A DNA stretch of 64,000 bases. Origin: Jiangella alba (GTDB lineage Bacteria > Actinomycetota > Actinomycetes > Jiangellales > Jiangellaceae). Location: assembly GCF_900106035.1 (NCBI RefSeq), contig NZ_FNUC01000003.1, forward strand, positions 2,473,501 to 2,537,500, read 5' to 3'. The translations under genes and the position numbers were made by a program. Numbering within the stretch: the stretch's first letter is position 1; each line of letters begins with the position of its first letter. The notes under the pieces were generated by a model. The model was given only the letters and a program-made list of their open reading frames with translations, searched no databases and had not been told where the DNA came from. Positions 53,957 through 63,395 of this stretch are shown one piece after another.

Positions 53957-54534
53957 CCGGTGGCCTCCGCGAGGTCGCGCGAGCGCGGCTCCAGCGGCTC
54001 GTCGTCCGCCGTGTCGATCCGCAGCGCCACCTCGGCCTCGGCCCGCGGCACCACCCGGCCGGGCGCGTCGGGGCTGATCACCAGCGTGAGCCGGCCCAGC
54101 GCGTCGGACGGCAGCTCGAAGACGACCTCGCCCCGCTCGGGGACCCGCGGGTCGAACGGGTTGCCGATCATCGGGTTGTCGGCCCGGTTGGACGACGCGA
54201 ACTCGCGGCCGCGGCGGTCACGCAGGGCCATGCCGGAGATGGCGGCCGGCTCGTCCAGCGCCGCCGCGGTGACGTCGACGGCGACCCACACGCCGTCGCT
54301 CGCCCTCTCGTCCAGCCCGTCGGACAGCACCGTCGCGGCGCGGGCGCCGTGCACCGTCACCTCGACCGGTTCGACCACGGCGCGGCCGCCGGCCGTCGCC
54401 TCGTCGACGAACGGCCCGGTCCGCGGCCACCAGGTGTCCGCCCGGTCGCCGACGACGCCCGCGGCGATCACGACCGCGATCATCGCGGCCAGCCCGGCCG
54501 GCGACGGCCGCCGGGCCCGCCGGTGCCGCGCCAT
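53953..54534 (-). CDS. Membrane-anchored beta-rich protein, second of three
   Basis: 193 aa. Basic N-terminus (ARHRRARRPSP), a membrane segment (about 13-30), then DTWWPRTGPF and a domain with VWVAVDVTAAALDEPAAISG and ALRDRRGREFASSNRADNPM, the pattern of DUF4352-like immunoglobulin-fold proteins. It shares the WWPR motif just outside the membrane with the third protein. TGATG overlap with the gene upstream and ATGA with the one downstream. Function unknown. Confidence 0.7.
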   Translation of the reverse strand: MARHRRARRPSPAGLAAMIAVVIAAGVVGDRADTWWPRTGPFVDEATAGGRAVVEPVEVTVHGARAATVLSDGLDERASDGVWVAVDVTAAALDEPAAISGMALRDRRGREFASSNRADNPMIGNPFDPRVPERGEVVFELPSDALGRLTLVISPDAPGRVVPRAEAEVALRIDTADDEPLEPRSRDLAEATG

Positions 54535-55151
54535 CACGACTCCTCCTCGACCAGCGCGTCGCCGGTGGCGTCGTCGCGGGGGAGCGTCGTGTGCGCCGCC
54601 ACGCCGTCGGGCCGCCACACCCGCCCGGCGTCGATGGTGCTGTCGGACAGCCGCGACCGCAGGTACGACACGTCCAGGTCGTCGCCGGGGTCGGGCAGGT
54701 CGCCGAGCGGCCAGAGCAGCGCGACCCGGGCCGGCAGGCCGGGCTGCAGCCCCGGCGAGAGGGTCGCGTCGGCGAGCAGCAGGACGCGGTCGGGCTCGCC
54801 CTCCACCCGCAGGTCCGGCGGCAGCCCCAGCGAGCGCTGCGGGAACGTGAGGGTGGCGTCGGTGAGGGCGGTGACGTCGGCCTCGACGACCAGCCAGGCG
54901 TCCGCCTCGGCGTACTCCAGCCCGTTGGTCGCGATGTCGTCGCGGATGGTCCACGACCGCGCCGCCAGCCGCACCGGCCCGATGTCGACGGCGGCGCCCG
55001 CCTCGACCCGCTCGGGCTCGGGCACCGGCGCCGCCGCGAGCCCGCCGGTCAGCGTTGTGACCAGCACGGCGGCCGCCAGGATCAGCCAGGCGGCGCGACG
55101 CGGCCAGGTGCCGGCGAGGGCCGCCGCGACGGTGCGGGCGGACGAGGACAT
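54534..55151 (-). CDS. Membrane-anchored beta-rich protein, first of three
   Basis: 205 aa from ATG 55151. A membrane segment at about 20-41 (AAWLILAAAVLVTTLTGGLA) is followed by an extracellular region with a strand pattern like its two neighbours (DAWLVVEADVTALTDATLTF, then PPDLRVEGEPDRVLLL). No Cys. It heads an operon of three overlapping genes, divergent from the oxidoreductase at 55194 with only 42 bp between the starts. Together they may form a heteromeric surface complex. Function unknown. Confidence 0.7.
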   Translation of the reverse strand: MSSSARTVAAALAGTWPRRAAWLILAAAVLVTTLTGGLAAAPVPEPERVEAGAAVDIGPVRLAARSWTIRDDIATNGLEYAEADAWLVVEADVTALTDATLTFPQRSLGLPPDLRVEGEPDRVLLLADATLSPGLQPGLPARVALLWPLGDLPDPGDDLDVSYLRSRLSDSTIDAGRVWRPDGVAAHTTLPRDDATGDALVEEES

Positions 55152-55180
55152 CGCGGGGATCATACGAGATCGGCGCCGCG

Positions 55181-55186
55181 TAGGGT
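55181..55186 (+). promoter_or_regulatory. -10-like TAGGGT, leaderless start
   Basis: TAGGGT lies 7 nt before ATG 55194, in the 42-bp region divergent from the three-gene operon. Confidence 0.5.
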
Positions 55187-55193
55187 TCGGGGC

Positions 55194-56210
55194 ATGACCT
55201 CCTCGCAGCGCCCCATCGGCTGGGGCGTCGTCGCCACCGGCGCCATCGCCCACAACGTCGCCGGCGACCTGCGGCAGCTGGAGGACAGCCGGCTGGCCGC
55301 GGTCAGCTCGCGCCGGCTCGACCGCGCCGAGGCGTTCGCCCGCGACCTCGGCGTCGACCGCGCCTACGACGACGTCCGCGCGCTGGTCGACGACCCCGCC
55401 GTCGACGTCGTCTACGTCGCCACCCCGCACGCCCAGCACGCGCCGGTCGTCGAGCTGGCGCTCGAGGCGGGCAAGGCGGTGCTGTGCGAGAAGGCGTTCA
55501 CGACGTCGCTGGCCGACACCACCCGGCTGGCCGAGCTGGCGCGCGAACGCGGCGTGTTCTGCATGGAGGCCATGTGGACGCGGTTCAACCCGCTCATCAC
55601 GCGCTTGCGGCAGCTGGTCGCCGACGGCGTCATCGGCGACGTCCGCGCGGTGTCGGCCGACCTCGGGTTCGTCGCCCCGGCCGACCGCGCCGACCGGCTG
55701 TGGGACCCCGCGCTGGGCGGCGGGGTGCTGCTCGACGTCGGCATCTACCCGGTCGCGTTCGCGCAGATGCTGCTCGGCGCGCCGTCCGCGCTCACCGTCA
55801 CCGGCACGCTGAACGAGCAGGGCGTCGACAACGAGGCCGGCCTGCTGCTCACCTGGCCCGAGGGCGTCCGGGCCCACCTCGACGTGTCGCTGATCTCGCC
55901 GATCCCCGGATCCGCGCTGGTCATGGGCACCACGGGACGCATCGAGGTGCCGCCGCGGTTCCACGCGGCCACCGTCATGCGGCTGGTGCACGCGCCCGCC
56001 CGCGGCGTCGAGGAGCTCCAGACGTTCGAGTGGGAGAAGGAGGGCCGCGGCTACGTGCCCATGCTGCGCGCCGTCGCCCAGGCGGTCCGCGAGGGCCGCA
56101 CCGAGTGCCCGGAGATGCCGCTGGCGCACACCGTCGAGATCGCCGCCATCCTGGAGCGGGCCCTGGACGGGCTGGGCGTCCGCTATCCGGAGCCGGCGCC
56201 GCTCGGGTGA
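55194..56210 (+). CDS. Gfo/Idh/MocA-family oxidoreductase
   Basis: 338 aa NAD(P)-dependent dehydrogenase. N-terminal Rossmann domain with GWGVVATGAIAHNVAGDL, then VDVVYVATPHAQHAPVV and the catalytic-Lys motif AVLCEKAFTT (EK). The C-terminal substrate domain contains EAMWTRFNPLI and GGGVLLDVGIYPVAFAQMLL, as in trans-dihydrodiol dehydrogenase-like and sugar dehydrogenase members. Substrate unknown. GTGA overlap couples it to the acetyltransferase. Confidence 0.93.
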   Translation: MTSSQRPIGWGVVATGAIAHNVAGDLRQLEDSRLAAVSSRRLDRAEAFARDLGVDRAYDDVRALVDDPAVDVVYVATPHAQHAPVVELALEAGKAVLCEKAFTTSLADTTRLAELARERGVFCMEAMWTRFNPLITRLRQLVADGVIGDVRAVSADLGFVAPADRADRLWDPALGGGVLLDVGIYPVAFAQMLLGAPSALTVTGTLNEQGVDNEAGLLLTWPEGVRAHLDVSLISPIPGSALVMGTTGRIEVPPRFHAATVMRLVHAPARGVEELQTFEWEKEGRGYVPMLRAVAQAVREGRTECPEMPLAHTVEIAAILERALDGLGVRYPEPAPLG

Positions 56211-56764
56211 GCCCCGTGCGGGTCGAGCCGCTGACCGACGCGCTGTGGCCGGCGTTCGAGGAACTGCTGGCCGGCAGCGGGGGAGCGGCGGCCCGCTGCT
56301 GGTGCATGGCGTGGCGGCTCGGCCCGTCGTACCGGCGTCGGCCCGCGGCGGAGAACCGCGACGACTTCCGCGCCGTCGTCGCGGCCGGCCCGCCGCCCGG
56401 GCTGCTGGCCCTCGACGACGACGGCCGCACGGTGGGCTGGTGCCAGCTGACGCCGCGCTCCGCCGTCCCCGCGCTGGAGCGGCCCTGGCGGCTGCGCGCC
56501 GTCGACGACGTCCCCGTGTGGGCGATCACCTGCTTCTACGTCCGCAAGGGGCAGCGCCGGCAGGGCGTCACGTCGGCGCTCGTGGCGGCCGCGGTGGCGC
56601 TGGCCCGCGACGCCGGCGCGCCCGCCGTCGAGGCGTATCCGCTGGACGGCGCCGTCTCGCCCAGCTCCACCAGCACGGGTTATGTCTCCACCTTCCTCCG
56701 GGCGGGGTTCGTCGAGGTGGCGCGGCGGTCGCCGGAGCGGCCGATCCTGCGGCTGCTGCCGTAG
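56207..56764 (+). CDS. GNAT-family acetyltransferase
   Basis: 185 aa from GTG 56207, overlapping the oxidoreductase stop by GTGA. The N-terminus has ARCWCMAWRLG with two Cys. The central part contains RTVGWCQLTPR and VWAITCFYVRKGQRRQGVTSALV, where strand 4 and the acetyl-CoA loop lie. The C-terminal STGYVSTFLRAGFVEVARRS completes the fold. This resembles a Cys-containing GNAT group next to dehydrogenases in actinobacteria. Substrate unknown. Confidence 0.88.
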   Translation: MSPVRVEPLTDALWPAFEELLAGSGGAAARCWCMAWRLGPSYRRRPAAENRDDFRAVVAAGPPPGLLALDDDGRTVGWCQLTPRSAVPALERPWRLRAVDDVPVWAITCFYVRKGQRRQGVTSALVAAAVALARDAGAPAVEAYPLDGAVSPSSTSTGYVSTFLRAGFVEVARRSPERPILRLLP

Positions 56765-56767
56765 GCT
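56762..56767 (+). promoter_or_regulatory. -10-like TAGGCT, leaderless start of dop
   Basis: TAGGCT includes the stop codon of the acetyltransferase gene and lies 6 nt before ATG 56774. Confidence 0.55.
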
Positions 56768-56773
56768 CGTGGC

Positions 56774-58285
56774 ATGAGTGCCCGTCGCATCATGGGAATC
56801 GAGACCGAGTACGGCATCTCGGTGCCCAGCAATCCTGCGGCCAACTCCATGCTGGCCTCGTCGCAGGTGGTCAACGGCTATGCGGCGCAGCGTGCGCACG
56901 CGCGGCGGGCGAGGTGGGACTTCGAGGAGGAGAACCCGCTGCGCGACGCCCGCGGGTTCGAGTTGTCCCGCGGTGGCGCCGACCCCAGCCAGCTCACCGA
57001 CGAGGAGATCGGGCTGGCCAACCTCATCCTCACCAACGGCGCCCGGCTCTACGTCGACCACGCCCACCCCGAGTACTCCTCGCCCGAGGTCACCTCGCCG
57101 CGCGACGCCGTCGTCTGGGACAAGGCCGGCGAGGCCATCATGGGCGTCGCGGCCACCTGGGCCGGCCGGCTGCCGGGCGCGCAGCCCATCCAGCTGTACA
57201 AGAACAACACCGACAACAAGGGCGCCTCGTACGGCTGCCACGAGAACTACCTGATGAACCGGTCGACACCGTTCGCCGACATCGTCCGCCATCTCATCCC
57301 GTTCTTCGTGTCGCGCCAGGTCGTGTGCGGGGCCGGGCGGGTCGGCATCGGCCAGGACGGCAGCGGGCACGGCTTCCAGATCTCCCAGCGCGCCGACTAC
57401 TTCGAGGTCGAGGTCGGGCTCGAGACCACCCTCAAGCGGCCGATCATCAACACCCGCGACGAACCGCACGCCGACCCCGAGCGCTACCGCCGCCTGCACG
57501 TCATCCTCGGCGACGCGAACCTCTCCGAGATCTCCACCTACCTCAAGCTCGGCACCACCTCACTCGTCCTCGCCATGATCGAGGACGGCTTCCTCGGCGG
57601 CGACCTCGCGGTGTCGCGGCCGGTCGGCGCGCTGCACGAGATCTCCCACGACCCCACCCTGACGCACCTGGTCGAGCTGTCCGACGGCCGCAAGATCACC
57701 GCCGTCCAGCTCCAGACCGAGTACGCCGAGCTGGCCCGCAAGTACGTCGAGGACCGCTACGGCGCCGACGTCGACCCCGTCACCGCCGACGTGCTGACCC
57801 GCTGGGAGACCACCCTGCAGGCGCTCGCCACCGACCCCATGTCGCTGTCCGACCAGCTCGACTGGGTGGCCAAGCTGGCGCTGCTGCAGTCCTACCGCGA
57901 CCGCGACGGCATGGACTGGACACACCCGAAACTGCACCTCATCGACCTCCAGTACGCCGACATCCGGCCCGAGCGCGGGCTCTACCGGCGGCTGGTCGCG
58001 AAGGGCCGCATGCAGCGCCTCATCACCGACCAGGAGATCGACGACGCGGTGCACCTGCCGCCCGAGGACACCCGCGCCTACTTCCGCGGCCGCTGCCTCG
58101 ACAAGTACGCCGACTCCATCGCGGCGGCCTCGTGGGACTCCGTGATCTTCGACCTCCCCGGCCGCGAGGCGCTGCAGCGGGTGCCCACGCTCGACCCCAG
58201 CCGCGGCACCAAGGCCCACGTCGGCGACCTCCTGGACCAGTGCGACACCGCGGGCGACCTGGTCAGCGCACTGACCCAGCGCTGA
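56774..58285 (+). CDS. dop: Depupylase / Pup deamidase
   Basis: 503 aa, of the glutamine-synthetase-like fold shared with PafA. Dop hydrolyses the isopeptide bond between Pup and a target Lys, and in species with a Gln-ended Pup also deamidates that Gln. [10 protein letters not shown] carries the metal-binding Glu (E10); the catalytic Asp is D95 in [15 protein letters not shown], the same number as in mycobacterial Dop. The Dop loop lies at about 40-80. In this genome Pup already ends in Glu, so only depupylation should be needed. Confidence 0.96.
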   Translation: MSARRIMGIETEYGISVPSNPAANSMLASSQVVNGYAAQRAHARRARWDFEEENPLRDARGFELSRGGADPSQLTDEEIGLANLILTNGARLYVDHAHPEYSSPEVTSPRDAVVWDKAGEAIMGVAATWAGRLPGAQPIQLYKNNTDNKGASYGCHENYLMNRSTPFADIVRHLIPFFVSRQVVCGAGRVGIGQDGSGHGFQISQRADYFEVEVGLETTLKRPIINTRDEPHADPERYRRLHVILGDANLSEISTYLKLGTTSLVLAMIEDGFLGGDLAVSRPVGALHEISHDPTLTHLVELSDGRKITAVQLQTEYAELARKYVEDRYGADVDPVTADVLTRWETTLQALATDPMSLSDQLDWVAKLALLQSYRDRDGMDWTHPKLHLIDLQYADIRPERGLYRRLVAKGRMQRLITDQEIDDAVHLPPEDTRAYFRGRCLDKYADSIAAASWDSVIFDLPGREALQRVPTLDPSRGTKAHVGDLLDQCDTAGDLVSALTQR

Positions 58286-58980
58286 GGCCGCGGTCCCGCC
58301 GGTTCGCAGCGGTGCTGCCGGCTCGGCCGCTGGGCTTCAGCTCGCCGCCTTGCTTCCGTAGGCCGTTTGGCGGCGGCGGGCCGTCCCCCTGCTGCCCATC
58401 TTCTCAGCCGCGCACGCGCGCCTCAAACGGACGTGTGGGGCGCTTCGCGCGGCGATGACCGCTTGACCCGCACGCACGCGGCCTAAGAACGGGCAGCTAT
58501 CAGGGGGACGGGGAAGACCGGGCACAGCCCGCCCGGTGCGCCGTTCGTCGCCAGCCGCGCCAGCCGTCCTGGCCGCCCCCGCCGCCGCGGTCACGCCAGC
58601 CGCGCTGCCACCCCAGCCGTCAGCGCACCGCAGCCCGCTGCCTCCGGTGCGCCGTCGCCGGATCGTATAGGCGGCGGGGTTGCCCGACCTCGATAGCGGG
58701 CGTTGCGTTCCGGGCGCTGGTTCGGGCCGATCGCGTGATTCTGGCTCTCGAAGTCGGCTCCGGGCGCGGCGTCGTCCGCCCCGACTCGGTGGAGGGGTGC
58801 TCCGCACTGCATGCGGGACCGACCGGGCGTCGGGGCAGGTCATGGCGCGAACGACCGCCCGGAGGCGGTTGCGCTGTCGGCGTAAGCGAAAATCTCTGCC
58901 CCGATCCGGCGTCCCGGGGCGGCATGATGTCACCACTCCTGGATAGGGTCGTTCTCAAGGCGACCAGGTGGAGGTTGGCG
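58286..58980. other. 695-bp region without a recognisable gene
   Basis: The gap between dop and pup, far longer than any other in this window. Open frames here (for example on the minus strand, 58337-58936) read as Arg/Pro/Ala-rich low-complexity text and look spurious. Visible items: a GACCGGGC.../GCCCGGT hairpin around 58528-58550, a GCCCCG/CGGGGC hairpin near 58899-58923, and the pup promoter. No tRNA-like fold was recognised. It could hide a small RNA or a decayed gene. Confidence 0.5.
58944..58974 (+). promoter_or_regulatory. -10-like TAGGGT and RBS of pup
   Basis: TAGGGT (58944-58949) followed by GGTGGAGG (58967-58974), 6 nt before ATG 58981. It predicts a leadered, well-translated pup transcript that probably continues through prcBA. 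Confidence 0.5.
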
Positions 58981-59190
58981 ATGGCGCGTGAGACGACCGG
59001 CGGTCACAAGCAGACCCGGAAGAACGAGGACGTCGAGGACACCGAGGCGACCGAGTCGAGCGAAGAGCTCAAGGAGCGACAGGACAAGATCGACGACGAC
59101 GTCGACTCCATCCTCGACGAGATCGACGAGGTGCTGGAGGAGAACGCCGAGGACTTCGTCCGGTCGTTCGTGCAGAAGGGTGGAGAGTAA
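58981..59190 (+). CDS. pup: Prokaryotic ubiquitin-like protein Pup
   Basis: 69 aa, acidic and mostly disordered, with the helical ARC-binding segment around residues 28-58 (SSEELKERQDKIDDDVDSIL, then EIDEVLEENAEDFV). It ends FVQKGGE. The final Glu is joined by PafA to target lysines. Mycobacterial Pup ends in Gln and must be deamidated; this one is already Glu. One internal Lys near the C-terminus (K66) could allow chain formation. The stop is immediately followed by the prcB start. Confidence 0.97.
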   Translation: MARETTGGHKQTRKNEDVEDTEATESSEELKERQDKIDDDVDSILDEIDEVLEENAEDFVRSFVQKGGE

Positions 59191-60033
59191 GTGGTTGATG
59201 TCTCGCGTCTCGGCAGCCTGCCGGCGGAGTTCCTGACGCCGGGCACGTCGTCGTTCACCGAGTTCCTGCGGCAGTACTCGCCCGAGTTGCTGCCGGGGAA
59301 CCGGGTGCCGGCGGGCGCCGATCTCGGTGGTCTGGCTCCGCACGCCACCACGCTGGTGGCCACCACGTTCGTGGGCGGGGTGGTCATGGCCGGCGACCGG
59401 CGGGCCACCATGGGCAACATGATCGCCCAGCGCGACATCCAGAAGGTCTTCCAGGCCGACGAGTACTCCGCGGTCGGCATGGCCGGCTCGGCCGGGCTGG
59501 GCCTGGAACTCATCCGGTTGTTCCAGCTCGAGTTGGAACACTACGAGAAGATCGAGGGCACCGTGCTCTCGCTCGAGGGCAAGGCCAACCGGCTGTCGCA
59601 CATGATCCGCGGCAACCTGGGCATGGCCATGCAGGGCCTGGCGGTGGTGCCGCTGTTCGCCGGCTACGACCTCGGCACCGGCGGCGGCCGCATCTTCTCC
59701 TACGACGTCACCGGCGGGCGGTACGAGGAGCACCAGTTCTTCTCGGTCGGCTCGGGCTCGGTCTTCGCCCGCGGCGCGCTGAAGAAGCTCTACCGCGCCG
59801 ACCTCACGGCCGACGAAGCCATCGCGGTCACGGTCCAGGCGCTGTACGACGCCGCCGACGACGACTCCGCCACCGGCGGGCCCGACCTCCAGCGCAAGAT
59901 CTTCCCCATCGTGGCGGTGGTCGACGAGACCGGCTACCGGCAGCGCGACGAGCAGGCGGTCGCGGCGATCGTCGAAGAGGTCGTGGCCGGCCGCGACATC
60001 CGCCCCGACGGCCCGGTCGCGCCGCTGCGCTGA
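59191..60033 (+). CDS. prcB: 20S proteasome beta subunit
   Basis: 280 aa from GTG directly after the pup stop. Residues 1-52 form a propeptide; self-cleavage at [10 protein letters not shown] exposes T53 as the catalytic nucleophile. The following [15 protein letters not shown] contains the conserved Asp and Arg, and [18 protein letters not shown] the usual Lys-region strand. It forms the two inner heptameric rings of the 20S core. Normal length for actinobacteria. Confidence 0.97.
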   Translation: MVDVSRLGSLPAEFLTPGTSSFTEFLRQYSPELLPGNRVPAGADLGGLAPHATTLVATTFVGGVVMAGDRRATMGNMIAQRDIQKVFQADEYSAVGMAGSAGLGLELIRLFQLELEHYEKIEGTVLSLEGKANRLSHMIRGNLGMAMQGLAVVPLFAGYDLGTGGGRIFSYDVTGGRYEEHQFFSVGSGSVFARGALKKLYRADLTADEAIAVTVQALYDAADDDSATGGPDLQRKIFPIVAVVDETGYRQRDEQAVAAIVEEVVAGRDIRPDGPVAPLR

Positions 60034-60086
60034 CAGCCGCACCACCCCAGCTCACCAGCACGCCAGCCCGCACGAGAGGACCATCG

Positions 60087-60827
60087 GTGTCGATGCAGTT
60101 CGGATACGTCTCGCCCGAGCAGATCATGAAGGACCGGGCCGACTACGCCCGCAAGGGCATCGCCCGCGGCCGGTCGGTCATCGTCGTCCAGTACGCGGGC
60201 GGCATTCTGTTCGCCGCCGAGAGCCCGTCGCCGTCGCTGCACAAGATCAGTGAGATCTACGACCGCATCGCGTTCGCCGCGGTCGGCAAGTACAACGAGT
60301 TCGAGAACCTGCGCCAGGCCGGGGTGCGCATGGCCGACCTCCGCGGCTTCTCCTACGACCGCGTCGACGTGTCGGGGCGGGCGCTGGCGAACGTGTACGC
60401 GCAGACGCTGGGGACCATCTTCACCCAGGACCCCAAGCCGTACGAGGTGGAGCTGGTGGTGGCCGAGGTGGGCCTGACCATCGAGACCGACCAGATCTAC
60501 CGCATCACCTACGACGGCTCGGTGGCCGCCGACAGCGGCTACTCCGTCATGGGCGGCGCGGCCGAGCAGGTCGGCCGCTACGTCGGCGAGCACTTCACCG
60601 AGGGCGCCTCGCTGGAGGGCTCGCTGCGGCTGGCCGTCGACGCGCTGGGCCGCGACACCGACGAGCCGCGGCAGCTGGCGCCGTCGTCGCTGGAGGTCGC
60701 GGTGCTCGACCGCGAACGGCCGCGGCGCACGTTCCGGCGGCTCACCGGCCCGGTCCTGGACTCGTTGCTCGACCGTGGCGGTTCCGAGACCACGCCAGAG
60801 GCCGGTTCCGAGGGCTCGGGCGACTAG
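60087..60827 (+). CDS. prcA: 20S proteasome alpha subunit
   Basis: 246 aa from GTG 60087, 6 nt after a GAGAGGA site; ATG 60093 is the alternative. N-terminal gating residues [20 protein letters not shown], then [20 protein letters not shown] and [20 protein letters not shown]. It forms the outer rings that gate the chamber and dock the ARC C-terminus. The C-terminal tail is Ser/Gly/Glu-rich and disordered, as in relatives. Confidence 0.97.
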   Translation: MSMQFGYVSPEQIMKDRADYARKGIARGRSVIVVQYAGGILFAAESPSPSLHKISEIYDRIAFAAVGKYNEFENLRQAGVRMADLRGFSYDRVDVSGRALANVYAQTLGTIFTQDPKPYEVELVVAEVGLTIETDQIYRITYDGSVAADSGYSVMGGAAEQVGRYVGEHFTEGASLEGSLRLAVDALGRDTDEPRQLAPSSLEVAVLDRERPRRTFRRLTGPVLDSLLDRGGSETTPEAGSEGSGD

Positions 60828-60830
60828 GCT
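60825..60830 (+). promoter_or_regulatory. -10-like TAGGCT, leaderless start of pafA
   Basis: TAGGCT includes the prcA stop codon and lies 6 nt before ATG 60837, so pafA may have its own leaderless transcript within the operon. Confidence 0.55.
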
Positions 60831-60836
60831 CGAACC

Positions 60837-62198
60837 ATGGATCGCCGCATCTTCGGTCTCGAGAACGAGTACGGCGTCACGTGCACGTTCCGCGGGCAGC
60901 GGCGCCTGTCGCCGGACGAGGTCGCCCGCTACCTGTTCCGGCGGGTCGTCACGTGGGGTCGCAGCAGCAACGTCTTCCTGTCCAACGGCGCGCGGCTGTA
61001 CCTCGACGTCGGCAGCCATCCCGAGTACGCCACGCCCGAGTGCGACAGCATCACCGACCTCGTCACCCACGACAAGGCCGGCGAGCGCGTGCTCGAAGGG
61101 CTGCTGGTCGACGCCGAGAAGCGGCTGGCCGAAGAGGGCATCGCCGGCGACGTCTACCTGTTCAAGAACAACACCGACTCCGCCGGCAACTCCTACGGCT
61201 GCCACGAGAACTACCTGGTCGGACGGCATGGCGAGTTCTCCCGGCTGGCCGACATCCTCATCCCGTTCCTGGTCACCCGGCAGATCATCTGCGGCGCCGG
61301 CAAGGTGCTGCAGACGCCGCGGGGCGCGGTGTTCGCGGTCAGCCAGCGGGCCGAGCACATCTGGGAGGGCGTGTCGAGCGCCACCACCCGCAGCCGGCCC
61401 ATCATCAACACCCGCGACGAGCCGCACGCCGACGCCGAGCGGTACCGCCGGCTGCACGTCATCGTCGGCGACTCCAACATGAACGAGTGCACCACGCTGC
61501 TGAAGGTCGGCGCCACCGACCTCGTGCTGCGCATGATCGAGGCCGGCGTGGGGCTGCGCGACATGACGCTGGAGAACCCCATCCGCGCCATCCGCGAGAT
61601 CAGCCACGACCTCACCGGGCGCCGCAAGGTCCGGCTGGCCGGCGGCCGCGAGGCGTCCGCGCTGGAGATCCAGGAAGAGTACTTCACCAAGGCCCGCGAC
61701 TTCGTCGAGCGGCGCGAGCTGGCCACCCCGGCCGTCCAGCGGGTGCTGGAGCTGTGGGAACGCACCATCAAGGCCATCGACTCCGCCGACCTCGCGCTGG
61801 TCGAGGGCGAGATCGACTGGGTGACGAAGTACCGGCTGATCGAGCGCTACCGCGCCAAGCACAACATGACGCTGACGCACCCTCGGGTGGCCCAGCTCGA
61901 CCTCGCCTACCACGACATCCACCGCGGCCGCGGCCTGTACTACCTGCTGGAGAAGCGCGGCCAGGTGCAGCGGGTGGCCCGCGACGTCGAGATCTTCGAG
62001 GCCAAGTCGGTGCCGCCGCAGACCACCCGGGCGAAGCTGCGCGGCGAGTTCATCAAGCGGGCGCAGGAGCGCCGCCGCGACTTCACCGTCGACTGGGTGC
62101 ATCTGAAGCTCAACGACCAGGCCCAACGTACGGTGTTGTGCAAGGACCCGTTCCGGTCCGTCGACGAGAGGGTCGCTCGCCTCATCGAGGGAATGTGA
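60837..62198 (+). CDS. pafA: Pup-protein ligase
   Basis: 453 aa, glutamine-synthetase-like. It phosphorylates the C-terminal Glu of Pup with ATP and transfers Pup to a target Lys. [11 protein letters not shown] has the metal-binding E9; the catalytic Asp is D57 in [19 protein letters not shown]. It shares [17 protein letters not shown] and the [20 protein letters not shown] stretch with Dop but lacks the Dop loop. Complete. Follows prcA by 9 nt. Confidence 0.97.
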   Translation: MDRRIFGLENEYGVTCTFRGQRRLSPDEVARYLFRRVVTWGRSSNVFLSNGARLYLDVGSHPEYATPECDSITDLVTHDKAGERVLEGLLVDAEKRLAEEGIAGDVYLFKNNTDSAGNSYGCHENYLVGRHGEFSRLADILIPFLVTRQIICGAGKVLQTPRGAVFAVSQRAEHIWEGVSSATTRSRPIINTRDEPHADAERYRRLHVIVGDSNMNECTTLLKVGATDLVLRMIEAGVGLRDMTLENPIRAIREISHDLTGRRKVRLAGGREASALEIQEEYFTKARDFVERRELATPAVQRVLELWERTIKAIDSADLALVEGEIDWVTKYRLIERYRAKHNMTLTHPRVAQLDLAYHDIHRGRGLYYLLEKRGQVQRVARDVEIFEAKSVPPQTTRAKLRGEFIKRAQERRRDFTVDWVHLKLNDQAQRTVLCKDPFRSVDERVARLIEGM

Positions 62199-62248
62199 GC
62201 GTAAGCTGCCTGCCGCAGCCCGTTCAGGTAGTTCTCAGGTGCAGCGCT

Positions 62249-62254
62249 TAGGGT
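62249..62254 (+). promoter_or_regulatory. -10-like TAGGGT before FKBP lipoprotein gene
   Basis: TAGGGT lies 52 nt before GTG 62307, and GAAGGA (62291-62296) precedes the start, so a normal leader is predicted. Confidence 0.4.
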
Positions 62255-62306
62255 TGCCGTTTCGTCGGAACACCACAGCCCGCGATAGATGAAGGACTAG
62301 TTCACC

Positions 62307-63395
62307 GTGCGCAGACGACAGGCTCTGGCCGCTCTGATCGTGTCATCCGCTCTCGCGCTCTCCGCCTGCGGAAGCGACGACGGCGACGGCGACTCCACCG
62401 CCACGACTGACCTGGGCGTCGAGGTCGCCGGCGCGCCGGGGGAGAAGCCCACGCTGACCATCCCCGAGGAGGACCCGCCGGGCGACCTGCAGATCGAGGT
62501 CCTCGACGAGGGCGACGGCGACGAGGTCGGCGAGAACGACGTCGTCGTGGCCAACTACCTCGGCCAGACGTGGGCGCCGCGCCCGCCGGCCTCCGACCTG
62601 CCGCCGGCCGAGGAGCCGCCGGCAGAGGAGCCGCCCGCCGAGGACCCCGCGGCCACCGAGCCGCCCGCCGAGGGCGACGTCGGCGGCGCCGCCACGCCCG
62701 AGGACGGCGCCAGCGCCGACCCCTCCGAGGACGCGGCCTCCGGCGACGCCGAGCCGTACGTCTTCGACAACTCCTACGACCGCGGCAGCGCGGCCAGCTT
62801 CTCGCTGAACCAGGTCATCCCGGGCTGGAAGGAAGGGCTGACCGGCCAGGCCGTCGGCTCCCGCGTCCTGCTGTCGATCCCGCCCGACCAGGGCTACGGC
62901 GGCCAGGAGGGCCACGACCTGCAGAACGACACGCTGGTGTTCGTCGTCGACATCGTCGACTCCATCGACCCGGCTGCGCAGGCCTCCGGTGAGCCCGTCG
63001 CCGAGCTGCCCGCGGGCCTGCCGGCCGTCACCGACGGCGCCGAGGGCGCCGCGCCGACCCTCGACTTCGCCGGCGCCACGCCGCCGGAGGCGTCCGACTC
63101 CACCCTGGTCGTCACCGGCGACGGCGAGCCGGTGGGCGCGAACCTGGTGGTCAACATGGTCCAGGCGTCCTACCCCGACGGCGCCGACGTCATCACGACG
63201 TGGGACGAGGGGCAGGCGCCGCTGACGCTGGCCGCCGAGCAGCTGGCCGGCATCCCCGGCCTCGCCGAGGCGCTGACCGGCGCGAACATCGGCAGCCGGG
63301 TGGTCAGCCGCATCTCCGCCACGGACAACGCCGCCCAGGACGGCACCGCGGGCACGCCGCTGGTGCTGGTCATCGACGTCATCGGGAGCTACTGA
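62307..63395 (+). CDS. FKBP-type prolyl isomerase lipoprotein with insertion
   Basis: 362 aa from GTG. Lipobox LSAC with C21, so it is anchored outside the membrane. Residues 50-220 are an FKBP domain, but an acidic Pro/Glu/Ala-rich stretch of about 59 residues (91-149, PAEEPPAEEPPAEDPAATE) interrupts it after the strand NYLGQTW, before YVFDNSYDRG. The active-site strands IPGWKEGLTGQ and IPPDQGYGGQ are kept. Residues 245-362 resemble a second, degenerate FKBP domain. TGATG overlap with the next FKBP gene. Probably helps fold secreted proteins. Confidence 0.9.
   Translation: MRRRQALAALIVSSALALSACGSDDGDGDSTATTDLGVEVAGAPGEKPTLTIPEEDPPGDLQIEVLDEGDGDEVGENDVVVANYLGQTWAPRPPASDLPPAEEPPAEEPPAEDPAATEPPAEGDVGGAATPEDGASADPSEDAASGDAEPYVFDNSYDRGSAASFSLNQVIPGWKEGLTGQAVGSRVLLSIPPDQGYGGQEGHDLQNDTLVFVVDIVDSIDPAAQASGEPVAELPAGLPAVTDGAEGAAPTLDFAGATPPEASDSTLVVTGDGEPVGANLVVNMVQASYPDGADVITTWDEGQAPLTLAAEQLAGIPGLAEALTGANIGSRVVSRISATDNAAQDGTAGTPLVLVIDVIGSY

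Noticed and set aside
58337-58936. A 199-codon minus-strand frame in the dop-pup gap
   Set aside because: Arg/Pro/Ala-rich with no motif, no RBS and no hydrophobic pattern; it looks like chance coding in GC-rich DNA.
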